64,000 nt of DNA from Betaproteobacteria bacterium (GTDB lineage: Bacteria; Pseudomonadota; Gammaproteobacteria; Burkholderiales; Rhodocyclaceae): contig JAHRYW010000007.1 of assembly GCA_020621865.1 (NCBI GenBank), positions 114,865 through 178,864 of the forward strand, in the 5' to 3' direction. Position 1 is the stretch's first letter; each line of letters begins with the position of its first letter. Both the position numbers and the translations under genes were made by a program. Shown here piece by piece: positions 9,109 through 18,430 of the stretch. Under the pieces are notes generated by a model. The model worked only from the letters and a program-made list of their open reading frames with translations, had not been told where the DNA came from and did not search any database.

Positions 9109-10310
9109 GCGACCAGTCCTTCGATCGCGAATGGTCGCTGGTCGAGCTGCTCGACGAGGCGGCGCTCGAACGCCTCGGCCCCGGCCTCGCCCAAGTGCTC
9201 GGCGGCGACGTCGCCATCCTTGATGCCGCTGGCCATACGCTGTGGGGTCTGCTCAGCCCCGATGCCCGCCAGGAAGCCCTCATCGTCGAGCTCGAACCGA
9301 TCGGCTTTCTGGCCAGCCGCACGGCCAGCCCGAGTACGCTGCGTGGCAGCTGCAGCCTGCTGCTCGCCGTACTGCGCGCCCAGATCCGCTTCCGGATGGC
9401 GTCCAGCCTGCACCTCGAGGCAGTAGCCGCCGACTATGAAACCCTCAAGCGCCAGCATGCACGGCTGATCGAATCCGAAGCTCGCTACAAGAACCTGTCG
9501 GAAATGCTCGACGCCCGCGTCAAGGCGCAGATCGCTCAGCTCGAAGAGCGCCAGCAAATGCTCTACCAGGCCGAGAAACTGGCCTCGATCGGCCAACTGG
9601 CCGCCGGCATGGCGCACGAGATCAACAACCCACTCAGCTTCGTGCGCAGCAACCTGTCCTCCTTCCGAAGCTATCTGGAGAGCTTCGGCCAGTTGAAGCA
9701 GCGCCTGGCCGAAGCACCCGCAGCCTGGAAGGCGCTGGACCTCGACTTCATCCTCGAAGACGGCGCCGACCTGCTTGCCGATAGCGCCCAAGGGCTGGAG
9801 CGCATTGCCCGGATCGTCGCCGACTTGAAAAGCTTTTCCAATGTCGACCGCGCCACCGAGGAATTCGCCGACCTCAACAACTGCCTGCGCCAGGCCACCA
9901 GCGTGGTCGAAGGAATGCTGCCGGGCGGCATCACGCTCAAGCTCGATCTGCTGCCACTGCCCCTCCTGGTCTGCCTGCCCGGCCACCTGAACCAGCTCTT
10001 CTTCAACCTCATCAACAACGCCGTGCAGGCCATCCGGGATGCCGGGCGACCGGGCGAAATTCGCCTCACCAGTGCAGCCGACGAGGCGGGCATCACCATC
10101 ACGATCCACGACAATGGCATCGGCATGGGCAACGAGCAACTGAAGCGCGCCTTCGAGCCTTTCTACACCACCCGCCCGGTCGGCAGCGGCACCGGGCTGG
10201 GCCTGTCCACCGCCCGCAACATCGTGCTCGCCCACAGCGGCCGGATCGATCTGGCCAGCCAGCCGGACGCCGGCACCACCGTCACCGTTTTCTTCCCAGT
10301 TCCCGCATGA
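9105..10310 (+). CDS. Soluble sensor histidine kinase
   Basis: 401 residues without a membrane segment. N-terminal region of about 110 residues of unknown type, a coiled coil (about 105-155), the dimerisation/phosphoacceptor motif MAHEINNPLSFVRSNL (His near 171), and a HATPase domain with N-box LFFNLINNAVQAI, G1 DNGIGMG, an F-box-like FEPFYTTRPVG and G2 GTGLGLS. All catalytic boxes are present. It overlaps both neighbours by 4 bp, so it is probably the cognate kinase for the two receiver proteins of the operon (6995 and 10307). Confidence 0.9.
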   Translation: MSDQSFDREWSLVELLDEAALERLGPGLAQVLGGDVAILDAAGHTLWGLLSPDARQEALIVELEPIGFLASRTASPSTLRGSCSLLLAVLRAQIRFRMASSLHLEAVAADYETLKRQHARLIESEARYKNLSEMLDARVKAQIAQLEERQQMLYQAEKLASIGQLAAGMAHEINNPLSFVRSNLSSFRSYLESFGQLKQRLAEAPAAWKALDLDFILEDGADLLADSAQGLERIARIVADLKSFSNVDRATEEFADLNNCLRQATSVVEGMLPGGITLKLDLLPLPLLVCLPGHLNQLFFNLINNAVQAIRDAGRPGEIRLTSAADEAGITITIHDNGIGMGNEQLKRAFEPFYTTRPVGSGTGLGLSTARNIVLAHSGRIDLASQPDAGTTVTVFFPVPA

Positions 10311-12550
10311 CCGACTACGCCGCCCTGTTCACCGGCAAGACGTCAGCGCCCCAGGCGCCGGCCAGCCACCTGACGCCACCGAGATACCGCCTGCTCTTCG
10401 TCGACGACGAACCGGGCATCGTCAAGGCGCTGAGCCGGGTTTTCCGCCAGGAAAACTATGAGGTGCTGACCGCCGGCAGCGGCCAGGAAGGCCTGGACAG
10501 GCTGGCCGAGGGCCCTGTGCACCTGGTGATCAGCGATTTCATGATGCCGGGCATGACCGGCGCGCAGTTCCTGCGCGAGGTGAAGCAGCGCTCGCCGGAT
10601 ACCATCCGCATCATGCTGACCGGCCAAGCCAACACCGATGCGGTGATGGGGGCGATCAACGATGGCGCCGTCTACAAATTCATCCTCAAGCCGTGGAACG
10701 ACGACGACCTGCGCGTCACCGTCGCGCTGGCCCTCGAGCAGTTCGACCTGATCATCCGCAACCGCCAGCTGAAGACGGAGAACGAGAAGAAATCAAAGGA
10801 AATTTCGGCCCTCTCCAAGCTGGCCGCCACCCACCGCAGCCGCCTGGGCATCATGCTGCACAAGAAGAACCTGCTCTCCGCCGCCCAGCTGCAGGAACTG
10901 ACCATGCTGCAGGAAAGGCGCAAGGAGCCGCTGGTCGCGCTGTTGCTCGAGAAAGACTGGGTGCCGGAACGCCTGATCCGCGACTTGTTGAAAAAGGACA
11001 TGCTGATCGAGGAAGTGCAACTCCCCGAATTCCGCATTGATCCGGCCATGGCCGAACTGGTTCCGCACAGCTTCTGTGTCCGCCAGCTGGTCGTGCCGCT
11101 CAAGCTGGAAGGAAAACGCCTGCTATTGGCCATGGCCGATCCGCTCGACGAGGGGCTGCTCGACGAAGTGCGGTTTACCGCCGGCCTCGATCTGAAGGTG
11201 GTAACCGCCGACATTGCAGCCATCCGCAAGAAGATCGACGAACTGTACGGGACCGGCGGCCAGGTCGACTTCAAGGAACTGGAAACCCTGGTGGCCTCGC
11301 CAGACCCCTACGAAGGGATCGAAATCGTCATCGAGGACGACGATGCGGCGCCGCTCGAAGACTTGCTGCGCGACACCGAGGCTCCGCCTGCCATCCGCAT
11401 CGCCAACGCGATCATTCTCGAAGCGATCCGCCTGGGCGCCTCCGACATCCACATCCAGCCGCGGACCGTGAGCGTCGTGGTCCGCTACCGGATCGATGGC
11501 GTACTCACCGACAAGATCCACATTCCGCATCAACTACACCAGTCGCTGGTCTCGCGGCTGAAAATCATGTCCGAGCTCGACATTTCCGAGCGCCGCCGCC
11601 CCCAGGACGGCCGGATCACCGTCAAGACGCCGATGCGCATGGTCGACCTGCGCATCTCCACCCTGCCGACGATCAACGGCGAAAAGGTGGTGATGCGCAT
11701 CCTCGACCGCAACTCGGCGGTACACGGCCTGGACAAACTCGGCTTTTCCGAATTCGACCTGCCGCGCGTCCTCGACATGGTCGCCCGCCCGCAGGGCATC
11801 GTCCTGGCCACCGGACCGACCGGCAGCGGCAAGACCACGACGCTCTACTCGCTGCTCCAGCACGATGCGACGCCGGACAAGAATTACGTGACCATTGAAG
11901 ACCCGGTCGAGTACTACCTCGACATGGCCGGCCAGGTGCTGGTCCGTGAAAAAATCGGCCTGACCTTTCCGGCCATCCTGCGCGCCCTGTTGCGCCAGGA
12001 CCCTGACGTCGTGCTGCTCGGCGAAATCCGCGACTTCGAGACCGCCGAGGTTGCCTTCCACGCAGCCTTGACCGGGCACATGGTCTATTCGACGCTGCAC
12101 ACAAACTCGGCCATCGCCACCATCGCCCGCCTGTTCGACCTCGGCCTCAAACCCTATGTCGTCGCCACGGCGCTGGCCGGCATCATCGCCCAGCGCCTGG
12201 TTCGCCAGATCTGCCCGGATTGCCGCGAGGAAGTCGCCGTCGATCCGCTACTGCGCACCCGCCTGGGCAGCGCCTTCGCCGACGTAGACCGGGTTTTCCG
12301 CGGCAAGGGCTGCCCGACCTGCCACGGCAGCGGGTACAAGGGGCGGGTGGGTATCTACGAGGTACTGACGCTGGACGACGACTTGCGCGACCGCATCGGC
12401 AGCGGCGCGAGCGTGCTCGAAATTCGCCGCCTGGTCCGCCAGAAAGGCCTGCGCAGCATTGCCCACCATGCCCTCGAACGCGTGCAGGCCGGCGCCACCA
12501 GTCTCGAGGAAATCCTGCGTGTCCTCGGCCCGCAGGCCGGAGAAGACTGA
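10307..12550 (+). CDS. Receiver domain fused to GspE/PilB-type secretion ATPase
   Basis: 747 residues. N-terminal receiver (about 25-145; VDDEPG, phosphoacceptor Asp near 77 in ISDFMMPGMTG, FILKPWNDDDL), a helical linker, an MshEN/GspE N-terminal-like domain (about 175-320), then a type II secretion/type IV pilus ATPase: Walker A GPTGSGKTTTLYS (about 503-515), the Asp box EDPVEYYLDMAGQVLV, Walker B DPDVVLLGEIRD, the His box LTGHMVYSTLHTN, and a tetracysteine zinc site (CPDC...CPTC). No pilin, secretin or platform gene is nearby, so it must serve a machine encoded elsewhere, or act as a phosphorylation-gated regulator. That is inference. Confidence 0.9.
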   Translation: MTDYAALFTGKTSAPQAPASHLTPPRYRLLFVDDEPGIVKALSRVFRQENYEVLTAGSGQEGLDRLAEGPVHLVISDFMMPGMTGAQFLREVKQRSPDTIRIMLTGQANTDAVMGAINDGAVYKFILKPWNDDDLRVTVALALEQFDLIIRNRQLKTENEKKSKEISALSKLAATHRSRLGIMLHKKNLLSAAQLQELTMLQERRKEPLVALLLEKDWVPERLIRDLLKKDMLIEEVQLPEFRIDPAMAELVPHSFCVRQLVVPLKLEGKRLLLAMADPLDEGLLDEVRFTAGLDLKVVTADIAAIRKKIDELYGTGGQVDFKELETLVASPDPYEGIEIVIEDDDAAPLEDLLRDTEAPPAIRIANAIILEAIRLGASDIHIQPRTVSVVVRYRIDGVLTDKIHIPHQLHQSLVSRLKIMSELDISERRRPQDGRITVKTPMRMVDLRISTLPTINGEKVVMRILDRNSAVHGLDKLGFSEFDLPRVLDMVARPQGIVLATGPTGSGKTTTLYSLLQHDATPDKNYVTIEDPVEYYLDMAGQVLVREKIGLTFPAILRALLRQDPDVVLLGEIRDFETAEVAFHAALTGHMVYSTLHTNSAIATIARLFDLGLKPYVVATALAGIIAQRLVRQICPDCREEVAVDPLLRTRLGSAFADVDRVFRGKGCPTCHGSGYKGRVGIYEVLTLDDDLRDRIGSGASVLEIRRLVRQKGLRSIAHHALERVQAGATSLEEILRVLGPQAGED

Positions 12551-12633
12551 ACCGCCGCATCCCCGATGCAGCAAGCCACCTATCCCTGTAAAATAAGCCG
12601 ATTAGCTAAACACGAAACTGAACAGGAGTTCCC

Positions 12634-13698
12634 ATGCCGCTAGTATCCATGCGCCAACTGCTCGACCATGCCGCCGAAAACGGCTACGGTCTGCCCGCCT
12701 TCAACGTCAACAACATGGAACAGGTCTGGGCCATCATGGAAGCCGCTGCCCAGGTCGACGCCCCGGTCATCATGCAGGCCTCGGCCGGCGCCCGCAAATA
12801 CGCCGGCGAACCCTTCCTGCGCCACCAGATCCTGGCCGCCCTCGAAGCCTACCCGCACATCCCCATCGTCATGCACCAGGACCACGGCCAGAGCCCGGCC
12901 GTCTGCATGGCCGCCATCCGCTCCGGCTTCACCTCGGTGATGATGGACGGCTCGCTGCAGGCTGACGGCAAGAGCGTCGCGACCTACGAATACAACGTCG
13001 AAGTGACCCGCAAGGTCGTCGAATTCGCCCACGCCATCGGCGTCTCGGTCGAAGGCGAACTGGGCGTGCTGGGCAGCCTCGAAACCATGAAGGCCGACAA
13101 GGAAGACGGCCACGGCGCCGAAGGCCACATGACCCGCGAAGACCTGCTGACCGACGTCGAGCAGGCCGCCGACTTCGTCAAGCAGACCAACTGCGACGCG
13201 CTGGCCATCGCCATCGGCACCAGCCACGGCGCCTACAAATTCACCAAGAAGCCGACCGGCGACATCCTCGCCATCGACCGCATCGCCGAAATCCACGCCC
13301 GCATCCCGAACACCCACCTGGTCATGCACGGCTCTTCCAGCGTGCCGCAGGAACTGCTCGCCGAAATCCGCGAATTCGGCGGCGACATGAAGGAAACCTA
13401 CGGCGTGCCGGTCGAGGAAATCGTCAAGGGCATCAAGCACGGCGTGCGCAAGGTCAATATCGACACCGACATCCGCCTCGCCATGACCGGCGCCATCCGC
13501 CGCTACCTGACCGAGCATCCGGACAAGTTCGACCCGCGCGACTACCTGAAGCCGGCCCGCGAAGCCGCCAAGAAGATCTGCCTGGCCCGCTTCGAAGCCT
13601 TCGGCACCGCTGGCAACGCCAGCAAGATCAAGGCCGTCGCGCTGGACAAGATGGCCGAGCGCTATGCCAAGGGCGAGTTGAACCAGATCGTTCGCTGA
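12634..13698 (+). CDS. fba: Fructose-1,6-bisphosphate aldolase, class II
   Basis: Zinc-dependent class II aldolase, 354 residues. N-terminal [19 protein letters not shown], the metal-site motif [23 protein letters not shown] and KVNIDTDIR are all present. The start follows an AACAGGAG ribosome site, and a possible -10 (TGTAAAAT, 12587-12594) lies 40 bp upstream. In many betaproteobacteria fba directly follows pyk; here the 5.6-kb signalling operon separates them. A paralogue (cbbA) lies at 51.4 kb. Ends at a strong terminator. Confidence 0.96.
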   Translation: MPLVSMRQLLDHAAENGYGLPAFNVNNMEQVWAIMEAAAQVDAPVIMQASAGARKYAGEPFLRHQILAALEAYPHIPIVMHQDHGQSPAVCMAAIRSGFTSVMMDGSLQADGKSVATYEYNVEVTRKVVEFAHAIGVSVEGELGVLGSLETMKADKEDGHGAEGHMTREDLLTDVEQAADFVKQTNCDALAIAIGTSHGAYKFTKKPTGDILAIDRIAEIHARIPNTHLVMHGSSSVPQELLAEIREFGGDMKETYGVPVEEIVKGIKHGVRKVNIDTDIRLAMTGAIRRYLTEHPDKFDPRDYLKPAREAAKKICLARFEAFGTAGNASKIKAVALDKMAERYAKGELNQIVR

Positions 13699-13716
13699 GC
13701 ACTTTAGCCATCCTCA

Positions 13717-13744
13717 CAAAAGGCCGCCCTGTGCGGCCTTTTTT
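13717..13744 (+). terminator. Terminator after fba
   Basis: AAAAGGCCGC / GCGGCCTTTT stem with a 5-base loop and a T-run of six, 18 bp after the fba stop. Confidence 0.9.
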
Positions 13745-13890
13745 GCGCCTTGAGGCTTGCCCGGCATCACCTGCCCGGGGATGAATTGTGTCGCTTTTTT
13801 TTACAAACTCTACCCAAAGCAGTGACGACTTCTTCGCCAAGAACTCGCAACAAGCTGATTAAAAATAATAATATTCTTCCAATAGGGCAT

Positions 13891-13906
13891 TGGCACCAAT
13901 CATGCT
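13891..13906 (+). promoter_or_regulatory. Sigma-54 promoter upstream of the PEP-CTERM gene
   Basis: TGGCACCAATCATGCT: GG at 13892-13893 and GC at 13904-13905 are exactly 10 bp apart, as required for a -24/-12 RpoN promoter. Predicted transcription start is near 13917, giving a 5' leader of about 70 nt. The surrounding 13750-13980 is AT-rich and holds no gene. Family knowledge: many PEP-CTERM genes are controlled by RpoN with the PrsK/PrsR two-component system. Confidence 0.7.
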
Positions 13907-13986
13907 TATTTCCCGTCACTAACTTGGCAAGCGATATACAGCCAATAACCAGCGAAAAACAACACTTTGCACATTAGGGGAATCTC

Positions 13987-14667
13987 ATGAAATCGAAAAT
14001 TCTTGTCGGCCTGCTGTCCTGCGCAGCCCTGTTTCATGCACCGACGGCATCCGCGTCGTACTTGTTCGGCTTTAGCGGCAATACTGACAACGACCTGATT
14101 GTAACTTTTGCCAGCGGCGGCACCGCAACCTTCAGCACGTCGGAAAATCCGTTCGCCGGCAGCACTTACAACCAGGGTTGGTGGAGCGGCACACAAGGGA
14201 ACAGCGACAGTAATACCAACATTTTCGTTGGTGACAACTCTGGAAACCTCCTGAACAACTTCTTCACCTTCACGCTGCGCGGCCTGCAGGATACCGTCGT
14301 CGGCGCGACCCTGCGCATCAAGGACGTCGGTAGCGCATCCGACCTTCCGTCCATCTATTCCCTGTTCGACGTTTCGACCGATGCCGCTACGCTCAACGCC
14401 AACGACGGCGCCAATGCAGGTATTTTCAACGACCTCGGCTCGGGCGATTTGTATGCCAGCATTAATGTGCTGGCTGACCCTGTGAACCCGTTCGACATCG
14501 CCTTGAGTGCCACCGCCATCGCCGACATCAATGCTGCGGCCGGCGGCATGTTCTCCATCGGCGGCACGCTGAGCCCGAGCAACGTGGTTCCCGAGCCCGC
14601 CTCCCTGGCGCTCATGGGCGTTGGCCTACTTGGTCTGGGCGCCGCACGCCGCCGCAAGGCCGCCTGA
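13987..14667 (+). CDS. PEP-CTERM sorting-signal surface protein
   Basis: 226-residue exported protein. A signal peptide covers about residues 1-23 (MKSKILVGLLSCAALF then ASAS), followed by a Gly/Asn/Thr-rich mature part of unknown function. The C-terminus has the complete PEP-CTERM tripartite signal: VVPEPASLAL, a hydrophobic stretch and a basic tail AARRRKAA. Family knowledge: such proteins are processed by an exosortase and go to the exopolysaccharide/biofilm matrix. No exosortase gene lies in the window. The AGGGGAATCTC ribosome site supports the start. Confidence 0.92.
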   Translation: MKSKILVGLLSCAALFHAPTASASYLFGFSGNTDNDLIVTFASGGTATFSTSENPFAGSTYNQGWWSGTQGNSDSNTNIFVGDNSGNLLNNFFTFTLRGLQDTVVGATLRIKDVGSASDLPSIYSLFDVSTDAATLNANDGANAGIFNDLGSGDLYASINVLADPVNPFDIALSATAIADINAAAGGMFSIGGTLSPSNVVPEPASLALMGVGLLGLGAARRRKAA

Positions 14668-14684
14668 GCGTTCTGTTCAGCCGT

Positions 14685-14715
14685 AAAAAGGCCGACGCCT
14701 AGCGTCGGCCTTTTT
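14685..14715 (+). terminator. Bidirectional terminator between PEP-CTERM and eCIS genes
   Basis: AAAAAGGCCGACGC-CTA-GCGTCGGCCTTTTT. The perfect stem flanked by A5 and T5 can stop transcription from both sides, closing the PEP-CTERM gene on + and the 23-kb eCIS operon on -. The 110 bp between it and the eCIS end (14716-14826) show nothing else. Confidence 0.88.
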
Positions 14716-14826
14716 AATTCAGCTTTGTTTTTTGGGCCGAGCACGCGCTTAATGAATTCAAAGCAACAGACCAGTAGCGGCACAGAACCTCCGCACGCCC
14801 CCCCCCGGTGGGCTCTTGCCACGCAA

Positions 14827-15327
14827 CTAGCTCTGCTCGGCGCCGCCTACCGCTTCGCTGGGCGGATCGCCGCACAGCACCCGGGTGATGGCACCTGCGT
14901 AACGGCTACCCAGGGTGAGCAGGCGGGCCGTCGTTCGGTTCACTGCGGCGGCGGGCGTCAGGCCGGCGAGTTCGACCGAGTCGCGAAAGCCCAGCGTGCG
15001 GTCGGCAAAATCGTATTCCAGGCAACCGTGAATAAGCCCGTCGTTGACGCGGGCGCAGAACTCCAGCGCTGCCGCCTGGCGTGCTTCCGGCACCGCGCCG
15101 CGAACGATCAACAGGCAGCGCAGGTTGCTGCCAGCCGCGTCGCGTATCCAGACCAGTTGTTCGAACACCGCGTCGTTGGCCAGCCCGGCGACCACCACCC
15201 GGTCGCCACCATGTTCGAAAGCGCGTAGCGTCCAGCGCATCTTTTCAGCTAGGTCGGCGATGGCATCGAACAGCGCCGCTTCGTCCTCGCCGGGAGGGCC
15301 GCCAGACAGAACGGCGTCGTCACTCAT
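14827..15327 (-). CDS. YbjN-like protein coupled to the eCIS effector candidate
   Basis: 166 residues, the last gene of the eCIS operon. The central part (about 25-120), including CLLIVRGAVPEARQAAALEF and HGCLEYDFADRTLGFRDS, matches the pattern of YbjN/type III secretion chaperone-like folds. The start overlaps the stop of the DUF4157 gene by 4 bp (ATGA), so the two proteins are made together. Inference: chaperone or immunity partner of the effector. No signal peptide or membrane segment. The fold call is moderate and the role is not established. Confidence 0.65.
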   Translation of the reverse strand: MSDDAVLSGGPPGEDEAALFDAIADLAEKMRWTLRAFEHGGDRVVVAGLANDAVFEQLVWIRDAAGSNLRCLLIVRGAVPEARQAAALEFCARVNDGLIHGCLEYDFADRTLGFRDSVELAGLTPAAAVNRTTARLLTLGSRYAGAITRVLCGDPPSEAVGGAEQS

Positions 15328-18300
15328 TTCCAGACCTCGACTTCATCCTCGGTGCCCCGTTTTTCGGATTTGCGTTCGATGGTGATTTTAAACGCCTCGT
15401 CGCTGAAGCCCCACTTCTCGACAAAATCACCCTTCTGCTTGTCGTGCTTGGCCGCACGGGCATTGCCGCCATCGCCCGGGTCGTAGCGCTTGCCGATGCC
15501 GCGATTGACCGAGGCTCCGCCGAGGAACAGATTCTTGATGTCATTGTTGGCCGCCTGCAGCAGCTTGCGGGCCGCGTCGACGATGCCCGGCTTGTCGTAC
15601 TTGCCCGGCCCCTTGGCGACCGGCGGATACTGTTTCTCGGTCAGCATCTGCGCCGCCTCAGGCGGCTTTTTCGGCGCCAGGCTATCGTCGGTGTGCTTGA
15701 TGGTGTCGCTGATCGACACCTTGTGCCGGATGTCGATTTCGGCCGACTTGTAGTCGCCGGGGATGGCCTTGAACTCCTTCCAGATCTTGTCCTTGACGAA
15801 GTGGTCGAGGGTCGCCTGCTCCCAGGTCAGCATCTTGCGCGAAATGCCCAGCGGTCCGACCGTGCCGTCCTTGGCGAATTTGGCCGCCGCGGTGTCGCCC
15901 TTCGGATTGATCTCACCATGCACGTGCACGGTTTCCTCGCCATCGTCCTGCTTGTCCACGACCAGGTCGAGCGCCTGCATGCGGTACTTGCCCTTGATCG
16001 CCGCCAGCCCCTTCTTGACCGAGTCCGACGTCGCCTTGGGCGCCGACTGCAGCGCCTGCGCCTCGGCCAGCGCCTTGTTCAGGTCGGCCTGCTTCTGTTC
16101 CGGAGTCCGCTCGTCCTTCTTGTCCTTGCCGAAGGCCTTGGCAAACAGCTTCTTGGCCATGCCGACGATCCAGCCGATCAGCGCGTCGAGCGCCTTGTCG
16201 ATCGGGGCGCGAACCTTGTTGATCACGGCCATCACCTTGTCGGCGACCTTGCCCAGCCCGGCGAAGCCGGCCAGGAAGCTGATCGCCAGCGAGAGCAGGC
16301 CAGCCAGCACGCTTTCGACGCGCTTGGCGGCGCCGCCGATGTTGCCGGCCGCGATCTGGACGATGGAATTGACGAAGGCGCCGACCACGGCGGCGATCTT
16401 TGACAGCTTCTGGACGAAGACCATGACCGAGTCGTAGATCGAGATGGCCGCCGAAATGAAGCCGGCGCCGGGGATGAACATGGCGATGATCTTCGGCACC
16501 GCCTTCTTGACCACCATGTCGACGACGAAGCTGGTGATGCCGCCGATCACCATGTCCTTGAGGTTGCCGAGCTGTTCCTTGATCTTGTCCCAGGCCGCCG
16601 CCGGGCCGTCGCGGACCAGCGTGACGACGATGTCGAAGCCTGTCTCCATGGCCTTGACCGCTGGCTCGCCGACCACCTTGACCAGTTTGCCGCGCACGTT
16701 GGCCCAGGAGATGCCGAGCACCGAGAGCACGAACTTGACGATCTCCTTCAGCTCGAAGCCGGCCGGGATATAGACACCGGGCAGCGCGCCGGTCAGCCAT
16801 TCGATCAGTCCGGCCTTCAGGTGGGTCAGGAAATTGCCGGCAAACTGGGTGAAGCCGAGCTTGCCGGCGGCGATCAGGTTGCCGGCGAAGGGCATCGGGT
16901 TGCGCAGGATGCCCTTCAGCGCCCCGCCAGTGCGCTTGATGTAGCCCATCAGCCCCGGCTTGATCGAATCGAGGATGATCTCCAGCAGATCGAAGGCCGC
17001 CTTGGCCGCCCAGCTGATGAAGCGCCCGGCAAAACCGGCGAAGACCTTGCCGAGCTTGATGAAGGCTTTCGGGATGAGCAGGATGTCGCTGATCGTCAGC
17101 GACTTCAGCGCCGCAATGAACAGGGTCGGGATTTCGCTGACGAAATCGACCAGCGTCTTGGCCGCCCCCTTGAACCAGGCAAAGGCCTTCTGCACCGCGT
17201 TGGCCTTCTTCATGTTGGCCCAGATCTCGTTCTCGCCGACGAAGATCAGGAAGCCGCCGAGATAGGCCTCGGCATCCTGCGGTGCCTTGTCGCCGGTGAT
17301 CGGGTCCTTGCCGAGCACCGTGCACAGCAGCGGATAGCCGCTGGTCGTCCGGGCGTAAGCGCCGATCGGCTTGAGGATGGCGTCCTTGATGAAGTCGAGG
17401 ATGTCGCCGGCTATACCGCCGACGAAATCGAGGATGCCGCCGATGATGCCGACCAGCAACGCCTTGCCGCGATCCCAGACGCCGCCCGGATTCTTCATGT
17501 CGCTCAGCTTGATGCCGGTGATGAAGTCGCTGACCGAGGTCTTGATCTCGCTGCCCAGGTTCTTCAGCGCCGTGAATTTGCCGCTGATCCACTTGCCGGC
17601 CTTGTCGAAAATGCCGTGGTTGTCCAGCGCCTTGGCGATGTCGCCGCCCCCCGGCATGATTTTGGTCGCCTGGCGCAGCAGGTTGGCCGCGCTGTCGTCG
17701 ACCTTGGCGTCGGTGATCGGGTTCTTGCCGATGACCACGGTCATGAAATCGAAGCCGCGGATCGACGAGGCCTTGCCGGCGATGTAATCGCGCGGGTCGG
17801 GCAGGCCGATATCCTTGGCCAGGTCGCCGAGGAAACTGCGCTGGATGAGCGGCGGCTGCCGGGCCTTGCGCTGCTGCAGCGTGTGGGTCAGCTCATGGGC
17901 GATCAGTTCACGGCCGTCGCGGCTGGCCGGCTGGAACTGGCCGGCGCCGAAGAAAATCTGGTTGCCGACGGCGAAGGCGCGCGCCTGCACCTGCCCTGCC
18001 AGCCGGGCCGCCGTGTCGTCGGTGTGGATGCGCACGCCGGCAAAATCGGCGCCAAAGCGCGGCTCCATGAACCGGCGCAGCTCGGCGCCCAGGGCCTGGC
18101 CGCCGCTCGGGATGCCGGGCAAGGCCGGCGACGGCGCGGCCGCTGCCGGCATCCTGACTCCCGGCCGAGGCGCCCGGCTCAACACCCCGGCCGGCAGGCT
18201 GACGCGCGCTGCCACCCTGGACGCCGCCGGCATGCTGACGATGCGGCTCGCTACCTGGCTGGCCTCGACTTCGGCCGCATCGCCGGGCGCCGAGACGCGC

Positions 18301-18419
18301 AGGCTCTGACACTGGATGCGGATCGGCGAAACCTGCGCCACCGCGGGCTCGGCCACTTTGGCCGCAGCCGCCGGCACTGGCGGTGCGGGGCGGTTGACCA
18401 GGCGGGGCGCGGCCTGCAT
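15324..18419 (-). CDS. DUF4157 eCIS-associated protein, putative toxin/cargo
   Basis: 1031 residues. A Pro/Ala-rich N-terminal leader (about 1-95) is followed by a DUF4157 (eCIS core) domain at about 105-185 carrying the metalloprotease-like motif HELTH (about 175-179). A long central part (about 200-790) alternates hydrophobic, Gly-rich helices with charged segments, like pore-forming or translocation regions. A soluble C-terminus (about 800-1031) contains RHKVSISDTIKH and NLFLGGASVNRGIGKRYDPG, which looks like a variable toxin end. Family knowledge: DUF4157 proteins are a hallmark of eCIS loci and often carry effector domains. Here it follows the AAA ATPase gene. The start at 18419 (ATG) lies 11 bp past the ATPase stop. 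The C-terminal activity is unknown. Confidence 0.82.
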   Translation of the reverse strand: MQAAPRLVNRPAPPVPAAAAKVAEPAVAQVSPIRIQCQSLRVSAPGDAAEVEASQVASRIVSMPAASRVAARVSLPAGVLSRAPRPGVRMPAAAAPSPALPGIPSGGQALGAELRRFMEPRFGADFAGVRIHTDDTAARLAGQVQARAFAVGNQIFFGAGQFQPASRDGRELIAHELTHTLQQRKARQPPLIQRSFLGDLAKDIGLPDPRDYIAGKASSIRGFDFMTVVIGKNPITDAKVDDSAANLLRQATKIMPGGGDIAKALDNHGIFDKAGKWISGKFTALKNLGSEIKTSVSDFITGIKLSDMKNPGGVWDRGKALLVGIIGGILDFVGGIAGDILDFIKDAILKPIGAYARTTSGYPLLCTVLGKDPITGDKAPQDAEAYLGGFLIFVGENEIWANMKKANAVQKAFAWFKGAAKTLVDFVSEIPTLFIAALKSLTISDILLIPKAFIKLGKVFAGFAGRFISWAAKAAFDLLEIILDSIKPGLMGYIKRTGGALKGILRNPMPFAGNLIAAGKLGFTQFAGNFLTHLKAGLIEWLTGALPGVYIPAGFELKEIVKFVLSVLGISWANVRGKLVKVVGEPAVKAMETGFDIVVTLVRDGPAAAWDKIKEQLGNLKDMVIGGITSFVVDMVVKKAVPKIIAMFIPGAGFISAAISIYDSVMVFVQKLSKIAAVVGAFVNSIVQIAAGNIGGAAKRVESVLAGLLSLAISFLAGFAGLGKVADKVMAVINKVRAPIDKALDALIGWIVGMAKKLFAKAFGKDKKDERTPEQKQADLNKALAEAQALQSAPKATSDSVKKGLAAIKGKYRMQALDLVVDKQDDGEETVHVHGEINPKGDTAAAKFAKDGTVGPLGISRKMLTWEQATLDHFVKDKIWKEFKAIPGDYKSAEIDIRHKVSISDTIKHTDDSLAPKKPPEAAQMLTEKQYPPVAKGPGKYDKPGIVDAARKLLQAANNDIKNLFLGGASVNRGIGKRYDPGDGGNARAAKHDKQKGDFVEKWGFSDEAFKITIERKSEKRGTEDEVEVWK

Positions 18420-18430
18420 GGCATGCCGGG

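Noticed and set aside
12684..12695. GGCTACGGTCTG in fba resembling part of the motif core
   Set aside because: Only seven core bases match and the codons (Gly-Tyr-Gly-Leu) are conserved in aldolases.
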